A DNA stretch of 64,000 nt from the NCBI RefSeq assembly GCF_007859935.1, contig NZ_SJPO01000004.1, positions 124,001 to 188,000 of the forward strand, read 5' to 3'. Made by a program: the position numbers and the translations under genes. This DNA is from Posidoniimonas polymericola. Lineage in GTDB: Bacteria; Planctomycetota; Planctomycetia; Pirellulales; Lacipirellulaceae. Positions 59,512-64,000 of the stretch are shown here, piece after piece. Under the pieces are notes generated by a model, which searched no databases, was not told the origin of the DNA, and worked only from the letters and a program-made list of their open reading frames with translations. Each line of letters begins with the position of its first letter. The stretch's first letter is position 1.

Positions 59512-60522
59512 CTACCGGAACAGATCGACCGAGAACGTCGCGTTGCTGGCGACCGGGAGCAGTGGGCGGGCGGCGCGGCCGGTGGCGGAGCGGCCGCCCG
59601 GGAAGTACTCGAAGCCCAGGAAGGCGTCGACCGTGCCGGTGTCGGCGGGCATGATGAAGTTGGCCTGCCCGGTCAGCGCCAGGTAGTCGGTCAGCGGCAC
59701 GCGGAAGTCGGAGCCGAACACCATCATCGCGTCGCGGCGGGGCCAGTCGCCCAGCGCGGCGTTCGCCTCGGCGTGGCCGTCGGCCAGGCCGACCCAGCCG
59801 CGCACCGCGCCGCCGGTCGGCCAGGCGTGGCGCCAGAACAGGCTCGCCTGGTTGATCGGCCGCAGGTAGACGCCGGTCCCTCCGAACGAGCCGGCGTCGC
59901 CGTGCCCGTGCAGCATCGCCATCACGCCGACTCGGTCCTGGCAGCCAAGGTCGAGGCCCCACTCGCCGCGCCACTGGCCGAGGAAGAAGTCGTCGTAGTA
60001 GTCCTGCCACAAGAGGTCGTAGACGATGCTCCAGTGCACGCCGATGTCGGTGTGCTGGAACACGCCGAGGGTCGTGAACGACTGCAGCCGGCTGCTCGAC
60101 CCCTCGACGCGCTCGACCACCTGCACGGCGTTGTCGGTCGCCACGACCGCCGTGCCAACCTGCCAGCCAAGGGTCGAGTCGTCGCTGACGAGTCGGCCGT
60201 AGTTGAGCGCGACCCGCGCGCCAAAGTGGGCGTTGATCCCAAAGTCCTGCGGCTGCTTCGAGCCCTCCAGCCCAGCGAAGAGCGACCAGTCGTCCCGGCA
60301 GCGGGCGGCGCAGGCGGAGCCCAGCGTGAAGTTGACCGGCAAAACGTCGACGGGCGAACCGTCGATCGGCGAGTAGTCGACCGGCGTCACGGCGGCGTCG
60401 ACGATGGGCGGCGGCGTAGGGAGCAGCAGGCAAGCCTCGCCGGCCTGGGCGAGCAGCCGCATGCCGCCGAGCAGGGTCGCGGCGCACGCCACGACGCGGG
60501 CAGTGGTCATCGGAACACGCAT
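59512..60522 (-). CDS. Putative outer-membrane beta-barrel protein (DUF6666-like)
   Basis: A 336-residue protein with a signal segment (VVACAATLLGGMRLLAQAG), a Pro/Val-rich linker, then many alternating strands rich in aromatic residues (DWSLFAGLEGSKQPQDFGIN, FQHTDIGVHWSIVYDLLWQD, WRGEWGLDLGCQ). It ends in SNATFSVDLFR, with an aromatic near the C-terminus as in barrel proteins. The pattern matches a planctomycete family I recall as DUF6666, of unknown function. It stands alone, with 180 bases upstream before the HD-GYP gene's 3' end. Confidence 0.65.
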   Translation of the reverse strand: MRVPMTTARVVACAATLLGGMRLLAQAGEACLLLPTPPPIVDAAVTPVDYSPIDGSPVDVLPVNFTLGSACAARCRDDWSLFAGLEGSKQPQDFGINAHFGARVALNYGRLVSDDSTLGWQVGTAVVATDNAVQVVERVEGSSSRLQSFTTLGVFQHTDIGVHWSIVYDLLWQDYYDDFFLGQWRGEWGLDLGCQDRVGVMAMLHGHGDAGSFGGTGVYLRPINQASLFWRHAWPTGGAVRGWVGLADGHAEANAALGDWPRRDAMMVFGSDFRVPLTDYLALTGQANFIMPADTGTVDAFLGFEYFPGGRSATGRAARPLLPVASNATFSVDLFR

Positions 60523-60704
60523 CCCTACAGCTCCAACGCGAGAGGTCAGATCGTCAAAGCAGCCATCCCTGCTGCTGGCGTCAATGGCGATTGTGGACTC
60601 GCCTGACTTCTATTGTTTCGAACAGTGGGGCGTCAGCGGATGACGGGAATCCACTTATCCAGCCGTGCGGTTCGGTGCACGGTGGCAATCTGTGCGGGCG
60701 CCTG

Positions 60705-62171
60705 CTAGGTCAGCTCGTCCATCAGGCGGTCGAGTGCCTGCATCTGATCGTTCACCCGACTCTCGAACTCTGCGTGGCTGAGCCACAGCTTGAGCGAGGC
60801 TACCGACTCCGGGCAGATCTGCGTGCCGGCCTCGCTGTCGAGGATCCCGAGCACCTTCTCTTGGGGCATCCCTTCGCGGTAAGGCCGCGAGGCGGTCATC
60901 GCCTCGTACATGTCGGCGACGCACAGCAGGCGGGCGCCGATCGGCAGCTCCGCCGCCGGGATGCCGCGGTGGTAGCCGCGGCCGTCGAGTTTCTCGTGGT
61001 GCGCGGCCGCGACGTCGGCCAGGTCCTGGAAGCAGCCGGCGCGGACGAGGATGTCGTGCGTGTACCGGGGGTGCCGCTTGAGCTGTGCAAACTCGTCGTC
61101 GGTCGGCCGGCCCGGCTTGTCGAGCACCGCGTTGGAGACCCCCAGCTTGCCGAGGTCGTGCAGCAGCGCCATCCGCCGGATCGCCCGCTGCTCGGCCGGC
61201 GTGAAGCCGAGCCGCTCGCCCATGCCGACCGCGATCCGCGCCACCTCGTCGGAGTGGCGGAAGGTCCACGGGCTCTTGGCGTCGACCACTTGGGCGAAGC
61301 CCTCCGCCACGCGGTCAACCCCGAGTTCGTCGATCATCATCACGCGGTCGTCCGGCTCGTACTGGGTCACTAGCTGGTCGGGCTCGCCCGAGCGGAGGTC
61401 GGCCCACAGCCGGTCGTCGGCAGGGAGCGCGGCGAGCAGTTCGACCAGGGCGGGCTCGAACCAGCCGCCGCTCCGCGTGGCGGCCATCGCCAACGCCGCG
61501 TCGCGGCCGAGCTGGGCGTGGAACACCTCGAAGGTCTGCGCCAGGCCGGCGATCCGCGCCAGCGGCGAGATCTCCAGCCCCTGACGCCCCTCGGGGTGGC
61601 CCTGACCGTCCCAGTGCTCGTCGAGGTGCGTGATGGCGAGGGCGACGCCGTCGCTGAAGCCCATGCCGCGGGCGATCTCGGCGCCGCGCTCGCAGCGGGT
61701 CTCAACCAGCTGCTGAGCGCCCTTGGGTCCCTTGAGCAGCATCGCCGCAATCTTGAGCGCCCGCTGGACCGGCGAGCCCTCTGGCGAGACCTGCTTGGTG
61801 AGGAACTTGAAGCTCTCGGACATCTTCGGCCAGTCAACCGACTTGAGGTCGCGTTTGACGGTGCGGTCGTCGGCGCCGAACAGGTAGCACATCTTCGACG
61901 CGTTGCTGCTGCAGCCCAGGTCCTTGAGCAGCAGCGCGTAGAACAGGTCGGAGCGGTCGGCGACCGGCAGCCCGAGCAGCTCCGCCAGCCGCATGCCGAT
62001 CAGGCAGGTCCGCGCCGCGTGCCCGGCCGGCTGGCCCTCGGTGATGTCGAGCGCGTACGACAGCGCCGCGACCAGCCCGGACATCTTGACCTTCCGCTCA
62101 ACGTCCGGCGAGAATCCGACCGCGATCGGCGAAGTGAGTTCGGGGGTTAATGACGCGGGTGCGCGGGCCAT
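60705..62171 (-). CDS. Tandem HD-GYP-like phosphodiesterase protein
   Basis: A 488-residue cytosolic protein. The first half carries HLDEHWDGQGHPEGRQGLEI at about residues 180-199, a degenerate HD-GYP signature with GHP. The second half carries the full HD set: FRHSDEVARIAVGMGERLGF, LLHDLGKLG at about 335-342, HHEKLDGRGYHRGIPA at about 390-405, and ARLLCVADMYEAMTASRPYR. In the second domain GYP is GYH. HD-GYP enzymes hydrolyse cyclic di-GMP, and GYP helps GGDEF partner binding. The second domain is probably active; the first may be regulatory. No receiver or sensor domain is attached. Confidence 0.85.
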   Translation of the reverse strand: MARAPASLTPELTSPIAVGFSPDVERKVKMSGLVAALSYALDITEGQPAGHAARTCLIGMRLAELLGLPVADRSDLFYALLLKDLGCSSNASKMCYLFGADDRTVKRDLKSVDWPKMSESFKFLTKQVSPEGSPVQRALKIAAMLLKGPKGAQQLVETRCERGAEIARGMGFSDGVALAITHLDEHWDGQGHPEGRQGLEISPLARIAGLAQTFEVFHAQLGRDAALAMAATRSGGWFEPALVELLAALPADDRLWADLRSGEPDQLVTQYEPDDRVMMIDELGVDRVAEGFAQVVDAKSPWTFRHSDEVARIAVGMGERLGFTPAEQRAIRRMALLHDLGKLGVSNAVLDKPGRPTDDEFAQLKRHPRYTHDILVRAGCFQDLADVAAAHHEKLDGRGYHRGIPAAELPIGARLLCVADMYEAMTASRPYREGMPQEKVLGILDSEAGTQICPESVASLKLWLSHAEFESRVNDQMQALDRLMDELT

Positions 62172-62386
62172 GGGGATAACAGGGCTCGAGGGGGGTGGGA
62201 ATCCGAACGGCGATTACCCGCAGAACCACGGGGCTAAGAAAGCCTAGGACACCTGGCGCGTGCTTGTGGCGCCGGAAGATCTCGCGCCCCGCGAATCGAT
62301 GGCCCCCCCGGCGCGACGCCGCTACAACCGGCCCCACCCACCCCCTCCGTTGAGGAGAACGCCGCGCCTACCCGCCGACGGGCGCG

Positions 62387-64000
62387 CTAGGTCGCGACCG
62401 CGACCTCTTCGCCGCTCGCCTCGCGGTGGTCTTCGGCCTGGTCTTGGTCGACCAGGATCCGGTCGGTCGCGACGTGGTAGTGCGGGTCCTCCGACACGTT
62501 CACCTCGACCAGGCTGCTCGCGCGGTCCAGCAGCCTGCGGCACTCGGCGCTGAGGTGCGTCAGGTGCAGGCGCTTGCCCTGCTGCTCGTACTTGTCGGCC
62601 AGGAAGTTGATCGCCTCGAGGGCCGACTGGTCGTACACGCGGGTGTAGTAGAAGTCGATCACGACGTCGTCCGGGTCGTTCTTCGGGTCGAACAGCTCCT
62701 TGAACGACGAGGTCGACGCGAAGAACAGCGGCCCGTGCAGCTGGTAGATCTTGCTGCCGAACTCGTTGTGCTTGACGTCCGCGCCGATGTGCTTGGCGTG
62801 CTGCCAGGCGAACGCCAGGGCCGAGGCGATCACGCCCAGGATCACCGCGGTCGCCAGGTCGTGCATGATGGCGGTGTAGCCGGCCACCAGCACCATCACG
62901 GCGTAGTCGGTCGCGGGGACCTTCGTGGCCATGTGCAGCGAGGCCCACTCGAACGTGCCGATCACCACCATGAACATCACACCGACCAGCGCTGCCATCG
63001 GGATCATCTCGATCCAGGGCGCCAGGAACAGCACGATCAGCAGCAGGCCGACCGCCGCCACGATGCCCGACAGCCTCCCGCGTCCGCCGGAATTGACGTT
63101 GATCAGCGACTGGCCGATCATCGCGCACCCGCCCATGCCGCCGAACAGGCCGCAGGTCAGGTTGGCCAGGCCCTGGCCGATGCACTCGCGGTTGCCCTGG
63201 CCGCGGGTCTCGGTGATCTCGTCGATCAGGGTGAGCGTCATCAGCGACTCGATCAGCCCGACCGCCGCCAGGATGCAGGAGTACGGCAGGATGATCCACA
63301 GGGTCTTGAGCGAGAGCGGCGGGACCGTGTACTCCCAGAAGAACAGCCGCGGCAGCCCGGCGCTGAGGCTGACGGACTCTGGGGTGATTTCTTGCGCGGC
63401 GAGCGCCGCCTCGGCGGCCTCGGCCTCGGTCTTATCCTGCACAGCGCCGTGCTCCTCACCGGCAGCGGCGAGCTTTGATTTGGTCACCAGCATGTCGCTC
63501 ACCGTCAGCACGACGTTCGACTGGTTCTTGGCGGCCAGGCTGGGGTCGAGCGAGCGGTTTAGGCCGGTCGCCGCCAGGGTCACGACCAGGATCGCCACCA
63601 GCGAGGCCGGCACCGCCTTGGTCAGCTTCGGCAGCAGCCAGATGATGGCCATCGTCAGCCCGATAAGCCCGAGCATGATCCACAGCGCCGGCCCCCGCAT
63701 GTAGGCGGCCTGGCCGAGTTCGTTGATCGTTTGGAAGCTGCCGAACTGGGCCATGAAGATCACGATCGCCAGGCCGTTCACAAAGCCGAGCACCACCGGG
63801 TGCGGCACCATCCGGATCAGCTTGCCGAGCCGCCCGATGCCGACCGCGATCTGAAACAGCCCACACAGCATCACGGCCGGGAACAGGTACTCGACGCCGT
63901 GCTGCGCGACCAGCGTCACGACCACGACGGCCATCGCGCCGGTGGCGCCCGAGATCATGCCGGGCCGGCCGCCGAACACCGCGGTGATCAGCCCCAGGAA
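62387..64000 (-). CDS. SulP-family anion transporter with STAS domain (5' end beyond window)
   Basis: At least 535 residues; the frame continues past the window edge, so the N-terminus is missing. The core motif [24 protein letters not shown] region (at the edge), the [20 protein letters not shown] and [20 protein letters not shown] segments and at least nine hydrophobic helices identify SulP. A polar Glu/Ala-rich insert lies between helices in the middle. The C-terminal STAS domain is seen as [20 protein letters not shown] and [20 protein letters not shown]. It transports sulfate or bicarbonate; sequence alone does not decide. The STAS part probably regulates transport. Confidence 0.9.
   Translation of the reverse strand, partial: FLGLITAVFGGRPGMISGATGAMAVVVVTLVAQHGVEYLFPAVMLCGLFQIAVGIGRLGKLIRMVPHPVVLGFVNGLAIVIFMAQFGSFQTINELGQAAYMRGPALWIMLGLIGLTMAIIWLLPKLTKAVPASLVAILVVTLAATGLNRSLDPSLAAKNQSNVVLTVSDMLVTKSKLAAAGEEHGAVQDKTEAEAAEAALAAQEITPESVSLSAGLPRLFFWEYTVPPLSLKTLWIILPYSCILAAVGLIESLMTLTLIDEITETRGQGNRECIGQGLANLTCGLFGGMGGCAMIGQSLINVNSGGRGRLSGIVAAVGLLLIVLFLAPWIEMIPMAALVGVMFMVVIGTFEWASLHMATKVPATDYAVMVLVAGYTAIMHDLATAVILGVIASALAFAWQHAKHIGADVKHNEFGSKIYQLHGPLFFASTSSFKELFDPKNDPDDVVIDFYYTRVYDQSALEAINFLADKYEQQGKRLHLTHLSAECRRLLDRASSLVEVNVSEDPHYHVATDRILVDQDQAEDHREASGEEVAVAT

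Overview
The window looks like the chromosome of a planctomycete, most likely order Pirellulales (a Lacipirellulaceae-type organism). I infer this from the high GC core, two DUF1559 pseudopilin-like proteins, PEP-CTERM sorting tails joined to dockerin-like GDYN..D motifs, a sigma factor/FecR-LamG pair, a LEPR-XLL giant protein and a W..FRGP PQQ-propeller protein.

Layout. (1) 1-18.6 kb is a secreted/surface region. It starts with a tight five-gene operon (beta-propeller PEP-CTERM protein, DUF1559 protein, small membrane protein, HExxH metalloprotease, M61-like peptidase). A convergent ECF sigma factor with a FecR/LamG regulator follows, then a second run with DUF1559, a 1065-residue autotransporter-like repeat protein, a small PEP-CTERM protein and a 1375-residue sulfatase fusion. 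(2) 18.6-24.5 kb is a mosaic of mobile DNA. A DUF1778/GNAT toxin-antitoxin pair is transcribed with a DDE integrase. Five related end repeats and two integrase 3' remnants surround a displaced toxin tail (complete Hint plus deaminase) and its SUKH immunity gene. (3) 24.5-48.7 kb, minus strand, is the centrepiece: a 6968-residue giant surface protein followed by two toxin/immunity modules and a third broken one. The giant protein ends in a lone Hint A block (CFVAGT) and a membrane anchor. Each downstream module carries its own N-terminal anchor, the rest of a Hint domain (TPNHPFW and VLVHN motifs), a different toxin (PD-(D/E)XK-type nuclease, papain-like) and an immunity gene. (4) 49.1-51.98 kb is the end of an integrated element: a CopG-like/ParA remnant, a small HTH gene, a small ORF and a large serine recombinase whose 3' end runs into a tRNA-Pro gene. 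(5) 52-64 kb is ordinary core genome: ClpB, tRNA-Ser, MtfA, a PaaK-like ligase, a PQQ propeller protein, an outer-membrane protein, a tandem HD-GYP protein and a SulP transporter cut by the window edge.

How it may work together. I infer that the giant protein and downstream modules form a contact-type polymorphic toxin system in which the autoprocessing Hint domain is split between two membrane-anchored proteins. Any of several toxin cassettes could then dock onto one giant delivery protein. The silent modules and the displaced deaminase tail look like the record of past toxin exchange, helped by near-identical 756-bp Hint repeats and by the neighbouring mobile element. Only motifs and gene order are seen directly; delivery, processing and toxicity are inference.
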